DNA of 64,000 nt from Zhongshania aliphaticivorans (GCF_001586255.1 NZ_CP014544.1:2883501-2947500), one strand, 5' to 3'; counted from the first letter of the stretch, positions 1 to 9,654 are shown. Translations and numbers: made by a program. Notes: a model not told the origin generated them from the letters alone.

Positions 1-758
1 GTGTTGGCCACATCGGCCTTGTCGTAGGCGTAATCAAGCCGAATTGTGTCTCCGATATCCCAGCCAAAATCGACTCGGTAACCTGTGGTTGCTGAATCAC
101 CAAAGTCACCACCCAAGCCGGTGTTTTCAATATAGCCGTCAACAGATTTTTCAAGATAGGAAAGTTTTAATGCCGAGCCCTGCCAAAGCGGCAGGTTTAA
201 CATGCTTTTACTGGTAAACAGATTACGGTCGCCGTAGGTCAAGCTTTGCTTTAGCAACAGCGCATCTGGATCAGGACGGCGAGTGACGAGGTTCACCGCA
301 CCGCCGGTGGAGTTGCGACCGTATAAGGTGCCCTGCGGCCCGCGCAAAACCTCAATACGGCTTAAGTCCGCAATCTCAGTTGCCAGGGACGAGGAGCGCG
401 CAATATAGGCACCGTCGATATACACCCCCACCGGCGGGTCTTGGGTTATCTGGGCGTCAACAAGTCCTATACCGCGAATATAAATTCGCAAGGTGGTGGT
501 GTTAATTGGAAACGGCTGAATATTTAACGAGGGGACATTATTCGCCAAATCGCCAATACTACCGATACCCTCACGCGCCAGGGCCTCTTCATTAAATGCA
601 TCCATCGCGATTGGCGTGTCTTGTAAAGATTCCGCCTTTTTCTGGGCCGTAACGATGACCTCTTCTAGCATCATATTCTTTTGCTGGGCAAAGCTGGATG
701 TCGACACTAAAGCAAACACCGAACCAAGCGCTAGTGCGCAATGAGCAAGGGACTTCAT
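1..758 (-). CDS. TonB-dependent outer-membrane receptor, N-terminal part (cut by window edge)
   Basis: The reading frame runs from an ATG at 758 to the left edge without a stop, so only about 252 N-terminal residues are visible. A signal peptide ends near A24 (SSFA before QQ). It is followed by a TonB-box-like LEEVIVTAQ segment and a plug domain with the typical RIEVLRGPQGTLYGRNSTGG signature. GGGAG lies 7 nt before the ATG. Such receptors import ligands across the outer membrane using TonB energy. The absence of a SusD partner and the neighbouring oxygenase/SDR operon suggest a small hydrophobic ligand rather than a glycan; the ligand itself is unknown. Confidence 0.93.
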   Translation of the reverse strand, partial: MKSLAHCALALGSVFALVSTSSFAQQKNMMLEEVIVTAQKKAESLQDTPIAMDAFNEEALAREGIGSIGDLANNVPSLNIQPFPINTTTLRIYIRGIGLVDAQITQDPPVGVYIDGAYIARSSSLATEIADLSRIEVLRGPQGTLYGRNSTGGAVNLVTRRPDPDALLLKQSLTYGDRNLFTSKSMLNLPLWQGSALKLSYLEKSVDGYIENTGLGGDFGDSATTGYRVDFGWDIGDTIRLDYAYDKADVAN

Positions 759-961
759 AGTTTCACTCCCATGAAATGTAGTTTTTATTAAGGTGTTAAT
801 GAGAATATTAGGGAGATAGTAAAGAAGTTACTTTCCAGCAAACACAGCAAAAACGGTCAAGCTAATGCTCATATTAATCCTAATGTGTCACCCAACTACA
901 GGCTTATAAGTTCTGCCGCTGAGCACACACAAGTATTACCGCTTGCTATAAGCCATAGTTA

Positions 962-2017
962 TTACTGACTTACAGGGTAATCGCAATAGCCTTCGGGGCC
1001 CGGCGAATAAAGTAAACGCGGGTTCATCTCAGCCAGTGACAATTCATTTGCAAAGCGATGTGGTAAATCTGGATTGGCAATAAATGCCCGCCCAAACGAC
1101 ACCGCCGCAATCTGCGGATCTGCCAACGCCGCTTCTGCCTCATCGCGGCTATAGCTGTCATTCACAATGAGCGGACCACTAAAATGCGCTTTCGCCAAGG
1201 CGATATTATCTTGAATTTTAGGCATGCGAATGACGTGCAAATACGCCAAGCCCATTTGGTCGACCGCATCGAGCAAGGCCGCGAATGTCGCGCAGTGATC
1301 GTCATCTTGCAGATCATTAAAGGGGTTGCCAGGGCAAATTCGCATACCAACACGATCAGCGCCGTCTACCGCCGTCATTGCCGCTAATAACTCAAGCACG
1401 AAACGTAAGCGATTTTCTAAGCAGCCGCCGTATTGGTCGCCGCGGTGATTTGTACCAGTGCTAAGAAACTGAGCGGGAAGATAGCCACTGGTGCAGTGCA
1501 ATTCAACGCCATCAAATCCGGCGGCAAATGCCATCTTTGTCGCGCTTACATAATCGGCAATGGTTTGTTCAATATCGTCTAGGCTCATTGCCACCGGCAT
1601 TACAAAGTCTTGCATACCGGCTTCAGTATAAATTTGACCTTGGGCTGGAATCGCCGAGGGCGCGACGGTTCTTATCCCTGCCGCTTTGTTATCGCTGTGG
1701 GCCACCCGGCCACAGTGCATTAGCTGCAGCACAATTTTGCCACCCCGCGCATGCACCGCATCGCAAACCTCCGCCCATGCCGCTTGCTGAGCCTGAGTGT
1801 ACATACCTGGCGTGCGACAATAACCTTTGCCTTCCGCGCTAGGATGGCAACCCTCGGTAATAATGAGACCGGCACCAGCACGCTGGGCGTAGTAGTCCTT
1901 CATTATCTGATTAGGCATATCACCCTGCGCATCAGCGCGGGAGCGGGTCATGGGCGCCATAATCACACGATTCGCCAAACTCATTCTGCCCAGCTTTACG
2001 GGACTCAGTAATTGCAT
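962..2017 (-). CDS. Old yellow enzyme family alkene reductase (NADH:flavin oxidoreductase)
   Basis: A 351-residue single-domain FMN TIM-barrel enzyme of the OYE/NemA type, expected to reduce activated C=C bonds such as enones with NAD(P)H. The N-terminal LANRVIMAPMTRSRA, the QLMHCGR strand (98-104) and the barrel signature with YGGCLENR (196-203) are clear. One oddity: the substrate-anchoring pair, normally HxxN or HxxH, reads H174-C-T-S177, while the proton-donor-type Y179 is kept. The ATG overlaps the upstream TAA by one base (TAATG), so the gene is translationally coupled as the last gene of the operon that starts at 9654. Confidence 0.92.
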   Translation of the reverse strand: MQLLSPVKLGRMSLANRVIMAPMTRSRADAQGDMPNQIMKDYYAQRAGAGLIITEGCHPSAEGKGYCRTPGMYTQAQQAAWAEVCDAVHARGGKIVLQLMHCGRVAHSDNKAAGIRTVAPSAIPAQGQIYTEAGMQDFVMPVAMSLDDIEQTIADYVSATKMAFAAGFDGVELHCTSGYLPAQFLSTGTNHRGDQYGGCLENRLRFVLELLAAMTAVDGADRVGMRICPGNPFNDLQDDDHCATFAALLDAVDQMGLAYLHVIRMPKIQDNIALAKAHFSGPLIVNDSYSRDEAEAALADPQIAAVSFGRAFIANPDLPHRFANELSLAEMNPRLLYSPGPEGYCDYPVSQ

Positions 2018-2637
2018 TATCTCACCCTAATTTTTGGTGCGGGACTGCCGCGGCGCATACGCGTTAAAAACTCGTCGACCGGTGCGGGCTCGGCAACCTC
2101 CGGCGCATCTACGGGGCTGTTTTGCCAGAACTCTTTCCAGCTAGGAAATAGCTCGTGAAATGCGCCGTGGTAGGGCTCTCTGCCCGGCCAGCGCATTTTC
2201 ATATCGCCGATTGGCGGCTTATTCAAATCAGTGGCGTACCAGTAACAGGGCAAGCGCCGCCGAAAATACCAACGGCCGTCGATGCGCTGGTAATCATCCC
2301 AGTACAACATTTGCATGATCACCCACTCACCGCCGCACTCATGTTCATTTTTAGAGTACAAGACGCCAATGGCATTATCTGGATCTTTAAACTCGATAAT
2401 GTGGTTGCCGGTGTGATGAGACGTGCCGGTAAACTGGTGGCGCAGGGTATCGTCTACCCAGGCTTTTAAATGACTGCGGCCACTGTGTTCCCTACTCACC
2501 CGAATGTCTTCGGCAAATAAATTCACGTGGGCGTCGAGATCACGCATATCCAAAGACAAAGAATACTTGGCTACCAATTGCCGAATTTCGTCTAAGGATT
2601 CCAGTCGATCAATACGCTGCTCTAGCGAAGTCGTCAT
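2017..2637 (-). CDS. NTF2-like / SnoaL-type polyketide-cyclase-fold protein
   Basis: A 206-residue protein with the N-terminal pattern of SnoaL_4/NTF2-like proteins: helix LEQRIDRLESLDEIRQLVAKY followed by LDMRDLDAHVNLFAED. This fold includes ketosteroid isomerases, dehydratases and small subunits of ring hydroxylases; which activity applies is not visible. I place the start at the ATG at 2637, because GGGGAG lies 7 nt upstream and the longer alternative begins with TTG at 2643. It sits between an SDR and an old yellow enzyme in the same operon, fitting a role on a cyclic ketone or hydroxylated ring, but that is inference. Confidence 0.85.
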   Translation of the reverse strand: MTTSLEQRIDRLESLDEIRQLVAKYSLSLDMRDLDAHVNLFAEDIRVSREHSGRSHLKAWVDDTLRHQFTGTSHHTGNHIIEFKDPDNAIGVLYSKNEHECGGEWVIMQMLYWDDYQRIDGRWYFRRRLPCYWYATDLNKPPIGDMKMRWPGREPYHGAFHELFPSWKEFWQNSPVDAPEVAEPAPVDEFLTRMRRGSPAPKIRVR

Positions 2638-2639
2638 CG

Positions 2640-3419
2640 TCAATCTCCCCAGGCCGCTGCGCCGGTATTGAGTTCAGCCATGCGACCACCGTCTACCGGA
2701 AGAACAGCACCAGTGATATAGGACGCGTCATCGCTGGCCAAGAACAGAATCGCATTCGCGCATTCGCGAGGATCGCCAATACGCTGCAGGGGAATCGTTT
2801 TTCCCGTGGCTTTTTGGCTGTCTTCATCGGGGTTTACCGATTCCAGCGACGGCGTTAAAAACGCCCCCGGCACCACCGCATTGCAGCGAATTTTGGGCGC
2901 CCATTCGATTGAGGCGTTGCGGGTCAGCGAGATCATCGCAGCTTTAGCGGCGCTGTATCCGGCGGTGCCCATGGAGCCAGCCAGACCGCATACCGACGAT
3001 ACATTCACCACCGCGCCACCATTGGCACGCAATTGCTTAAAGGATTCGCGCATCAAGAACATGGCGCCATCGAGGGACACCTGAAAGTTTTGATGCCAAG
3101 CCTTGGTCTTGTGATTAGCCAACATGCCCGGCACCATTAACACCGCATTGTTGACGATAATATCGATTTTGCCGAAATGGGCGACGGTATCTTCAACTAG
3201 CTTTTTGACCGCCAACTCGTCACTGACATCCACCGACAGCGGCAGGCATTCGCCGCCAGCATCTTGAATAGTTTTGGCAACGGTTTGCAGCGGCTCTATA
3301 CGTCGACTGCAGATCACCACCTTTGCGCCCTCTTCAGCAAAGCGAATTGCCGTAGCCGCGCCAATGCCCTGACCGCCCCCGGTAATAATGGCAACCTTGC
3401 CCTGTAGTCTGTTCGTCAT
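2640..3419 (-). CDS. Short-chain dehydrogenase/reductase (SDR)
   Basis: A 259-residue classical SDR using NAD(P). It has the TGGGQGIG cofactor motif near the N-terminus, NNAV in place of the usual NNAG, a catalytic Ser in VVNVSS and YSAAK as the Tyr-Lys pair. The C-terminus ends with the usual ITGAVLPVDGG. The ATG at 3419 has AGGAG 5 nt upstream and lies after the preceding gene's stop; the longer reading frame to 3452 would overlap that gene. It probably oxidises or reduces a secondary alcohol/ketone of the operon's substrate. Confidence 0.93.
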   Translation of the reverse strand: MTNRLQGKVAIITGGGQGIGAATAIRFAEEGAKVVICSRRIEPLQTVAKTIQDAGGECLPLSVDVSDELAVKKLVEDTVAHFGKIDIIVNNAVLMVPGMLANHKTKAWHQNFQVSLDGAMFLMRESFKQLRANGGAVVNVSSVCGLAGSMGTAGYSAAKAAMISLTRNASIEWAPKIRCNAVVPGAFLTPSLESVNPDEDSQKATGKTIPLQRIGDPRECANAILFLASDDASYITGAVLPVDGGRMAELNTGAAAWGD

Positions 3420-3438
3420 AACGGCTCCTAATACTTTA

Positions 3439-5202
3439 TTAGCGTGATTCATTTGAAATCACGTCACATTCATTGCGGCCGCGCTGAAAATAACAGCGAC
3501 CCGCAATCCAAACTTGATCTACCTTGAAGTTCAGTAAATTATCTTCGCTAGCCAAAGGGCTGCGATCTAACAGCACCAAATCAGCGAACTTGCCCACTTC
3601 GAGTGAACCAATGTCCTGCTCTTTAAAACTTTGCCAAGCGGCATCAATGGTTACCGCGCGCAGCGCTTGCAGGGTATTAATACGCTGGTCGGCACCGAGC
3701 ACCTCGCCACTGCGGGTTTGCCGAGTGACACTGGTCCACAGCAATCTGGCCATGTCCATGGGTACGACCGGCGAATCCAGATGCACGGTAAAACGCAAAT
3801 CTTCCGCCACCGCCTCGGCGAGTGGGCTAATACGCGCCCCGCGCTCAGGCCCGAGGAATTGATCGCGATGGCGGTCGCCCCAAAAATAGGTGTGCGCGCT
3901 AAAAAAGCTCGGGGTAATGCCCTGCTGCTTCATGCGCGTAATTTGATCCGCACGCGCCATTTGGCCATGGACTAAAATCGGTCTGGCATCAGCGCGCGGA
4001 CAAGCTTGCTGAGCATATTCAATGGCCGTTAACACCATGTCGATTGCGGCATCGCCGTTACCGTGGAGCGCTAACTGGTAATTTTTGCAGTGCAGGTTTT
4101 TCACTTGTGCGTTCAATTCATCTTGCTTATAGCGAGAGAAGCCCCGATACGCGGGATCAGTGCTGCCGGTTTGCTGCTGGTAATAGGGCTCAGACAAAAA
4201 TGCGGTGTAACCCTGAATACTGCCGTCGACAATGATTTTTATTGCCGAGGCCGCAAACGTATCTGACTGGAAATCGTCTAGGCTCAGCGCGCCGCTATTT
4301 AGCTCCGCTTCCACTTTGTCGGCCAAGGGCCAGACCAACACCCGTTGAGGTATACGCTGCAACTTAGAAAGCCAATACAAACCATTGAGCAAGCGCGAAT
4401 CGACCCCGCCGCTCTGGATTGTGGTGACCCCCGCAGCAAGGTATTGATCCCGGGCGGCGTCCACCATGGCAAGAAAATCAAGGCCCGAGAAATCCATGGC
4501 TTGGGCAGCCACCAGATCGGTCGCGTGTTCAAGTAATAAACCGCTGGGCTGGGTGGAATTATCCTCGCGAACAATAACACCACCTTCTGGGTCGCTTGTC
4601 TCCGCGTTAATTCCGGCACGGCGCAGACCCGCCGTATTTACCACCGCCAAATGCCCAGAGCTGTGCATGAGGTAAATAGGTCGCGTCGTAGACACCGCAT
4701 CGAGGTCGTGACGATTCGGGTGGCGCTTTTCTAGTAAGAGCGAATCATCGTAGCCAAAGCCAAACAGCCAATCCTCGTCCTTGCCTGTTTTTGCTGCCTC
4801 AGCTAAGTACTGTTGAATATCACTAATACTGCGAACAGCGCCCAATGGCGGGCTGCTTAAATCGCTGCCCACCGCGCTAAGGCCCGTACCGGGAAAATGC
4901 CCGTGGGCATCAATAAACCCGGGCAGTAGCGTTTTGCCCTTAAGGTCATATACAACTGTACCAGCCTGACGCAGGGCCAAAATTTCATCATTGCTGCCCA
5001 GTGCTTCAATACGCTCACCACGCACCGCCATCGCTGAGACCACGCGATTACTATTATCCATCGTTAAAATCTGACCGTGAATGAACAACTGGAGCGGCGG
5101 CAAAGCGGGCGTTGCGCCTCGTAAATAGTAATAGCCAACAGACAACACTACCGCCGCTAACAACAAGATGAAGACAAGTAAGCCCACGACAATTTTTTTC
5201 AT
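3439..5202 (-). CDS. Membrane-anchored amidohydrolase family protein (YtcJ-like)
   Basis: A 587-residue protein starting with one hydrophobic segment (residues 3-26, MKK then a Leu/Val/Ile-rich stretch), so the catalytic domain probably faces the periplasm, tethered by the signal anchor. The amidohydrolase-3 core shows LPGFIDAHGHFPG, with the metal-type HxH at H100/H102, and ends with VGKFADLVLLDRSPL typical of the composite beta-sandwich. The family hydrolyses amides or related bonds; the substrate is unknown. The ATG at 5202 comes right after the upstream stop at 5204; longer in-frame starts would overlap that gene. A hydrolase here may release or deconjugate the substrate. Confidence 0.9.
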   Translation of the reverse strand: MKKIVVGLLVFILLLAAVVLSVGYYYLRGATPALPPLQLFIHGQILTMDNSNRVVSAMAVRGERIEALGSNDEILALRQAGTVVYDLKGKTLLPGFIDAHGHFPGTGLSAVGSDLSSPPLGAVRSISDIQQYLAEAAKTGKDEDWLFGFGYDDSLLLEKRHPNRHDLDAVSTTRPIYLMHSSGHLAVVNTAGLRRAGINAETSDPEGGVIVREDNSTQPSGLLLEHATDLVAAQAMDFSGLDFLAMVDAARDQYLAAGVTTIQSGGVDSRLLNGLYWLSKLQRIPQRVLVWPLADKVEAELNSGALSLDDFQSDTFAASAIKIIVDGSIQGYTAFLSEPYYQQQTGSTDPAYRGFSRYKQDELNAQVKNLHCKNYQLALHGNGDAAIDMVLTAIEYAQQACPRADARPILVHGQMARADQITRMKQQGITPSFFSAHTYFWGDRHRDQFLGPERGARISPLAEAVAEDLRFTVHLDSPVVPMDMARLLWTSVTRQTRSGEVLGADQRINTLQALRAVTIDAAWQSFKEQDIGSLEVGKFADLVLLDRSPLASEDNLLNFKVDQVWIAGRCYFQRGRNECDVISNESR

Positions 5203-5203
5203 A

Positions 5204-7342
5204 TTAAAGCCTAATTGCGAGTTCACGGGCGGTGCGTATCGCGCCATCGATATACGTGACTTCTGCACTGTCACCAATATTATGTGCGTCGATATTGATT
5301 GCAGATAGCTGACTCAATATCGACGTATCTGGCTCTGCACCGAGCGCAATAATTACATTATCGGCCGCTATCTCGCCATGGCTTTCACCCTGCGTATAGC
5401 AGACCGAACCGGCTGTTATCTCGCTCACACTCGCCCCCCGCCGCAGATCCACACCGTGGGATTTCAAGTCGTGGAGCACGCGCCAGCGGCGCACGACACT
5501 CAGCTCGCTACCCAAGTCGCGACCCGCCTCAAGCACCGTCACCTGACGACCCCGTTCAGCCAGTAATTCCGCCACTTCTAAGCCCACTAGGCCGCCGCCG
5601 ATAATGCATATTTTTTTGCCCAGCGGCATATACACATGACTAAGCTTTCTGAGCACGTCGATATTGCGGCTCAGCCCCAGCATGTGAGATAGACGCAGCA
5701 TCACGCGGTGATACCAGGTTAATTTACTCGGCGCGCGGCCGGCGAATAACATATCTCGGAGCTGTTCGCCGTCCAGTACATGGGGCAAATCTTTACCTAC
5801 GATAAGTGGCGCACTGCGCTTCGCGCCGGTAGCCAACACCACGGCATCGACGCGCGCCGCTTTAATACTCTCAATGCTTGCCATTTTATTTAGCGATACC
5901 GCAATCGGCAGTTCAGTAATAGCGTTTTTGAGATAGCTCAACAATTGGCCATTGGGCTCATAAGCCAACGCAGCAACCCGCAGGGTACCACCGAGCACTG
6001 AGTCCCCTTCCCAAAGTTGAACTTGATGACCACGCAAGGCGAGAACACGGGCAGCCTCCATTCCTCCCGGACCGCCACCAACCACCAAAATGCGACGCGG
6101 TGTTTCTGCTGGAACGATCTGCCCTAAGGCATTTTCATGACCAACCGCGGGGTTCACGGCGCAGCGCAACGGCTGATTTATAAAGATTTGGCTAACGCAG
6201 ATATAGCAGTAAATACAGGGGCGGACATCGCTCTGGCGACCATCCCGCAACTTGTTGGGCAACTCTGGATCCGCTAATAACTTCCGACCCATGGCCAGAA
6301 AGTCAAAATCCCCTGCGGCGATATGGCGCTCAGCAACGTCGGGCTCAATACGACCAACCGCAATGACGGGAATACCTATCGCCGCCTTAACCGCTTTGGC
6401 AAAACCAATATAGCCGCCGGGCTCATGCACCAATGGCCCCTCAGTAAAGCCGATTGCGCTGTTATTTGAGTAAGCACTGACATTGATGGCGTGACAACCC
6501 GCCACCTCTAGCATCTTGGAAACTGCGACAGCATCACCAAGGGTAATACCACCTTCAGTGCGATATTCATGGGCGTCTATGCGCACCATAATCGGAAAGT
6601 CATCGCCTACGGCAACCTTGATCGCAGCAACCACCTCAAGTAATAAACGGGCGCGATTTTCCAAACTGCCGCCGTAATTATCATCACGACGGTTGGCGTA
6701 AGGCGAAAGATACGACGACAGCAAGTAGCCATGCCCAGCGTGAATTTCTACGCCATCAAAGCCCGCATCGGCAACCAAGCGCGCCGCAGAGGCAAAGCAG
6801 CCAACCACCCAGTCGATATCCTGCTGATCCATTTCCTTATAACGCGGGCCTTTACCATCTGGCCCGGCGGAGCGCACGAAATTCGCCATCTCCGCCATCG
6901 TAAGGCCTTCACCCATATCATTGGGCGCGGGTTTGGGGCGCGAGGGAACCAGTATTTCCCGCCCTTCGGCAACATCAAATGCAGACACCTTACCACTGTG
7001 ATTTAGCTGCGCGGCGATGCGGCAATCATGTTTCTGCACACGCTGAGCCAGTTCGCTAAGGCCTGGCAAAAACTCATCTTTAGATAAGCCCAGCATTTTC
7101 GGCATCGACATACCAAAAGGCCAAGCGACCGAGCTGGTTTCCAGCACAATCAAGCCGACGCCACCCGCCGCGCGCGCCTCGTAATAGGCCATAGCGCGCT
7201 CGCCAATACTGCCGTCGTCGAGAATAAACTCAGTGCCCATTGCCGCCAATACGGTGCGATTACGCAACTGCATCCGCCCAATAGCGGCTTCAGACATCAA
7301 CTCAGGGTGACGGCACTCGCGCAGCTCTTTAAGCTTAATCAT
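5204..7342 (-). CDS. Fe-S/FMN/FAD ene-reductase of the 2,4-dienoyl-CoA reductase/TMADH type
   Basis: A 712-residue multidomain flavoenzyme. An OYE-like TIM barrel (about 10-365) contains H201-A-G-H204-G-Y206 and YGGSLENR. A cluster-binding C-x2-C-x2-C-x11-C follows at C376, C379, C382 and C394. Then come an FAD/NAD(P) region with GGGPGG (422-427) and a second dinucleotide motif GGGLVG (about 582-587). The x2-x2 cysteine spacing is like trimethylamine dehydrogenase, not the C-x2-C-x3-C of FadH. I choose the ATG at 7342 over a TTG at 7357; it overlaps the upstream gene by 8 bp. It likely reduces a conjugated double bond in the pathway. Confidence 0.92.
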   Translation of the reverse strand: MIKLKELRECRHPELMSEAAIGRMQLRNRTVLAAMGTEFILDDGSIGERAMAYYEARAAGGVGLIVLETSSVAWPFGMSMPKMLGLSKDEFLPGLSELAQRVQKHDCRIAAQLNHSGKVSAFDVAEGREILVPSRPKPAPNDMGEGLTMAEMANFVRSAGPDGKGPRYKEMDQQDIDWVVGCFASAARLVADAGFDGVEIHAGHGYLLSSYLSPYANRRDDNYGGSLENRARLLLEVVAAIKVAVGDDFPIMVRIDAHEYRTEGGITLGDAVAVSKMLEVAGCHAINVSAYSNNSAIGFTEGPLVHEPGGYIGFAKAVKAAIGIPVIAVGRIEPDVAERHIAAGDFDFLAMGRKLLADPELPNKLRDGRQSDVRPCIYCYICVSQIFINQPLRCAVNPAVGHENALGQIVPAETPRRILVVGGGPGGMEAARVLALRGHQVQLWEGDSVLGGTLRVAALAYEPNGQLLSYLKNAITELPIAVSLNKMASIESIKAARVDAVVLATGAKRSAPLIVGKDLPHVLDGEQLRDMLFAGRAPSKLTWYHRVMLRLSHMLGLSRNIDVLRKLSHVYMPLGKKICIIGGGLVGLEVAELLAERGRQVTVLEAGRDLGSELSVVRRWRVLHDLKSHGVDLRRGASVSEITAGSVCYTQGESHGEIAADNVIIALGAEPDTSILSQLSAINIDAHNIGDSAEVTYIDGAIRTARELAIRL

Positions 7343-8375
7343 TGCAACTATCCGCAATCAGAAACTGGCCATACCAGCGCCGAAATTTCGCAAAGGGACC
7401 GTCGCCATCGCACAGCAATGGCTTCTCTAAATACACCTTATGCGCCCAAATGATTTTGTCCTCTTCCATTTGCTGACAAATGTCATCGACAATGGCTTGG
7501 GCGACACGCCCCATGGTTTTACCGCCGCCGTCGCGCTGGATAAAAGCGTAATGGGCGCGAGAACGATGGGCGTCAATGGGCGTTATATTGGCCATGAGCA
7601 CGGTGTCGCAAATACCGCTAAAACGCACAACTGACAAGCCCGGCCCCGTGCTGCTATTTTCTATACGGCCTTGAATAGTGCCCTTGGGCGTGACCATTTC
7701 AGACTCAAATAAGCCGTGGCGTAAAAACCCATCAAACTCGCTGCGAGTGGGCTCTGGAATTTCTGGGGTGCCGTGCACAAAGCAAAAATGCGCAGCGTCC
7801 ACCGCGTTTTCACCGATCTCTTGCATATGGGTGTCGATGTCCCACTGGTGAATTTTGAGCTGGCCCCACTCACCGTTGTCTGCTGCCGCTTCAGAAATCA
7901 CTGGCGGCTCAAAAAGCGGCTCGATATTCTCTGGGTGATACCAAACATAGATACACTGGTTCAGTTCGCGAACGTGCCAGCTGGGAATCAGCTTTTCGCA
8001 GCGCGCCACCCGCGACGGTAAATTTTTAGCGTAGGGGATGCCCGTGCATTCGCCCTCGCCGTTAAACTGCCAGCCGTGGAAGGGACACACAATACTCTCG
8101 CCTACTACGCGAGAGCCGCCGCCAGCGTTGTCGCGTATACCGTAGCCTAGGTGCGCCCCCATATGGGCGCAGTGGGCATCCAGCACTTTGGCAAGACCGG
8201 ATTCAGTTCTAAAAATGACCAGTTCCCGATCAAAATAAGATAGCGGCAGCGAAGTGCCAACCGCCAATTCATGGGAATACAAAACCTGAAACCAACCAAA
8301 GGGCATGGGCAAATTAACTCGCTGTGCTTGGCGAGTGTGAGACTTTGCTATGGTGTCGTTTGTCTTATTCATCAT
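7335..8375 (-). CDS. Rieske non-haem iron oxygenase, KshA/Neverland-like
   Basis: A 346-residue single-component-type terminal oxygenase. The Rieske [2Fe-2S] ligands are C69, H71, C97 and H100, with an unusually long Gly-rich insert between the two pairs. The mononuclear iron site is E-N190-A-V-D193-A-A-H196-x4-H201. This architecture and the ENxxDxAHFxxxH pattern fit the KshA (3-ketosteroid 9-alpha-hydroxylase) and DAF-36/Neverland group rather than alpha-beta aromatic dioxygenases. No dedicated ferredoxin reductase is encoded nearby, so electrons must come from elsewhere. It starts with ATGATG, one base from the end of the SDR before it. Confidence 0.92.
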   Translation of the reverse strand: MMNKTNDTIAKSHTRQAQRVNLPMPFGWFQVLYSHELAVGTSLPLSYFDRELVIFRTESGLAKVLDAHCAHMGAHLGYGIRDNAGGGSRVVGESIVCPFHGWQFNGEGECTGIPYAKNLPSRVARCEKLIPSWHVRELNQCIYVWYHPENIEPLFEPPVISEAAADNGEWGQLKIHQWDIDTHMQEIGENAVDAAHFCFVHGTPEIPEPTRSEFDGFLRHGLFESEMVTPKGTIQGRIENSSTGPGLSVVRFSGICDTVLMANITPIDAHRSRAHYAFIQRDGGGKTMGRVAQAIVDDICQQMEEDKIIWAHKVYLEKPLLCDGDGPFAKFRRWYGQFLIADSCND

Positions 8376-9139
8376 TATCCCCGCACCGCGCCGCCGCCAT
8401 CTACCGACAGTAATTGACCGGTGATAAACGACGCTCGCTCAGACAGTAAAAAGGCAACCGCATGAGCGATTTCCGATGGTTCACCCAGACGTTGCATGGG
8501 CGCAACTTTGCGCAGCTGATCTTCCATTTTAGGCTGCTCTTCAAAGTACTTTTCTAAACCTGGCGTGCGAATAACACCAGGGGAGACTGCGTTGATGCGA
8601 ATACCTTTGCTGGCATACTCGGTAGACGCGCTCTTGGTGAGAATATTTACCCCCCCTTTTGCCGCCGCGTAAGCGGTATTAAAGGCTTGGCCGCGCAGCG
8701 AGGCATTTGACGAGATATTCACAATGCTGCCGCCACCCGTGGCCAACATCGTCTCTATCTCGTATTTCATACACAGCCACGTATTCGTTAAGCACAATTC
8801 CAAGGTTTGATCGAAAACCTCACGAGTAAACTGGTGTATTGGGCCACTACCACGGCTCACCGCCGCATTGTTACAGGCGATATCCAAGCGACCGTAGCGC
8901 TCCACAACCGCAGCAACCATGGCGCGAACCTGATCTTCATTACTGACATCACAAGCGATAAAGCATGCTTCAATACCACTTTCCTGTAGCTGAGCTACGC
9001 ACTCCTCGCCAGCCTCGCGATTAAAATCCACTACCGCAACACTTGCCCCCTCTGCGCCTAACTGCTGGCAAATTGCGCGACCAATACCCGCTGCGCCACC
9101 GGTGATTAATGCAACTTTATCTTTTAACATCTGATTCAC
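8375..9139 (-). CDS. Short-chain dehydrogenase/reductase (SDR)
   Basis: A 254-residue classical SDR with TGGAAGIG, NNAA (replacing NNAG), a catalytic Ser in IVNISS and YAAAK. It ends in [16 protein letters not shown]. Translation starts either at GTG 9139, which overlaps the upstream TGA as GTGA, or at ATG 9130; AGGAG lies between ideal distances for both, so the exact start is uncertain by three residues. It sits second in the operon, next to the Rieske oxygenase, and could oxidise the hydroxyl group that enzyme makes. Confidence 0.92.
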   Translation of the reverse strand: MNQMLKDKVALITGGAAGIGRAICQQLGAEGASVAVVDFNREAGEECVAQLQESGIEACFIACDVSNEDQVRAMVAAVVERYGRLDIACNNAAVSRGSGPIHQFTREVFDQTLELCLTNTWLCMKYEIETMLATGGGSIVNISSNASLRGQAFNTAYAAAKGGVNILTKSASTEYASKGIRINAVSPGVIRTPGLEKYFEEQPKMEDQLRKVAPMQRLGEPSEIAHAVAFLLSERASFITGQLLSVDGGGAVRG

Positions 9140-9654
9140 GACTCCTTTACGCCCATTACCGGCTGACTGCGCACCGGGTAAAGCGCCATGTACACAATGG
9201 GCATAACAACCAGCCCCGCTAACACCCCGGTAAACAATGATTTGCTCAACACATACTGCACTCGACTCAGCCCGTCGACGTCAAAAGCAATAAACACCAA
9301 AAAAACGATGGGCAGGGCAATTACACCTGCATAAATCGCTAACATTAGGGCTTTAATCGAATTACGACGAATGGCAATATGAGAAAATATTTTCAGAAAA
9401 ATTAGTGGCGGTTCTGCCCCAACCGTGACCTTTTTCATGGCATGTTTCTGCTGCAATGGCAGTACAATTAAACTAAGAACAAATACGAGAATTACTGCGG
9501 TGGCAATGAAGTCTGCCAATACACCTTCACCACCCAGAATAGGCAGACGATCCCGCCCGGCACTCAGATACCACGCAAACCCGCCATTAATAACAGCATT
9601 GCTCAAGCCACTGACGAGGGACTCCCGCAATAAATAGCTCCGTATTGACTGCAT
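9136..9654 (-). CDS. Predicted four-helix inner-membrane protein, function unknown
   Basis: A 172-residue hydrophobic protein. Segments of membrane-spanning character lie near residues 10-30 (weak), 45-67, 100-123 and 138-160, separated by basic loops (QQKHAMKK, IRRN). I do not recognise the family. It has AGGAG 8 nt before its ATG and is the first gene of the eight-gene operon running to 962, divergent from an AraC regulator. Its position suggests a transport or membrane-assembly accessory for the hydrophobic substrate, but no motif proves this. Confidence 0.8.
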   Translation of the reverse strand: MQSIRSYLLRESLVSGLSNAVINGGFAWYLSAGRDRLPILGGEGVLADFIATAVILVFVLSLIVLPLQQKHAMKKVTVGAEPPLIFLKIFSHIAIRRNSIKALMLAIYAGVIALPIVFLVFIAFDVDGLSRVQYVLSKSLFTGVLAGLVVMPIVYMALYPVRSQPVMGVKES

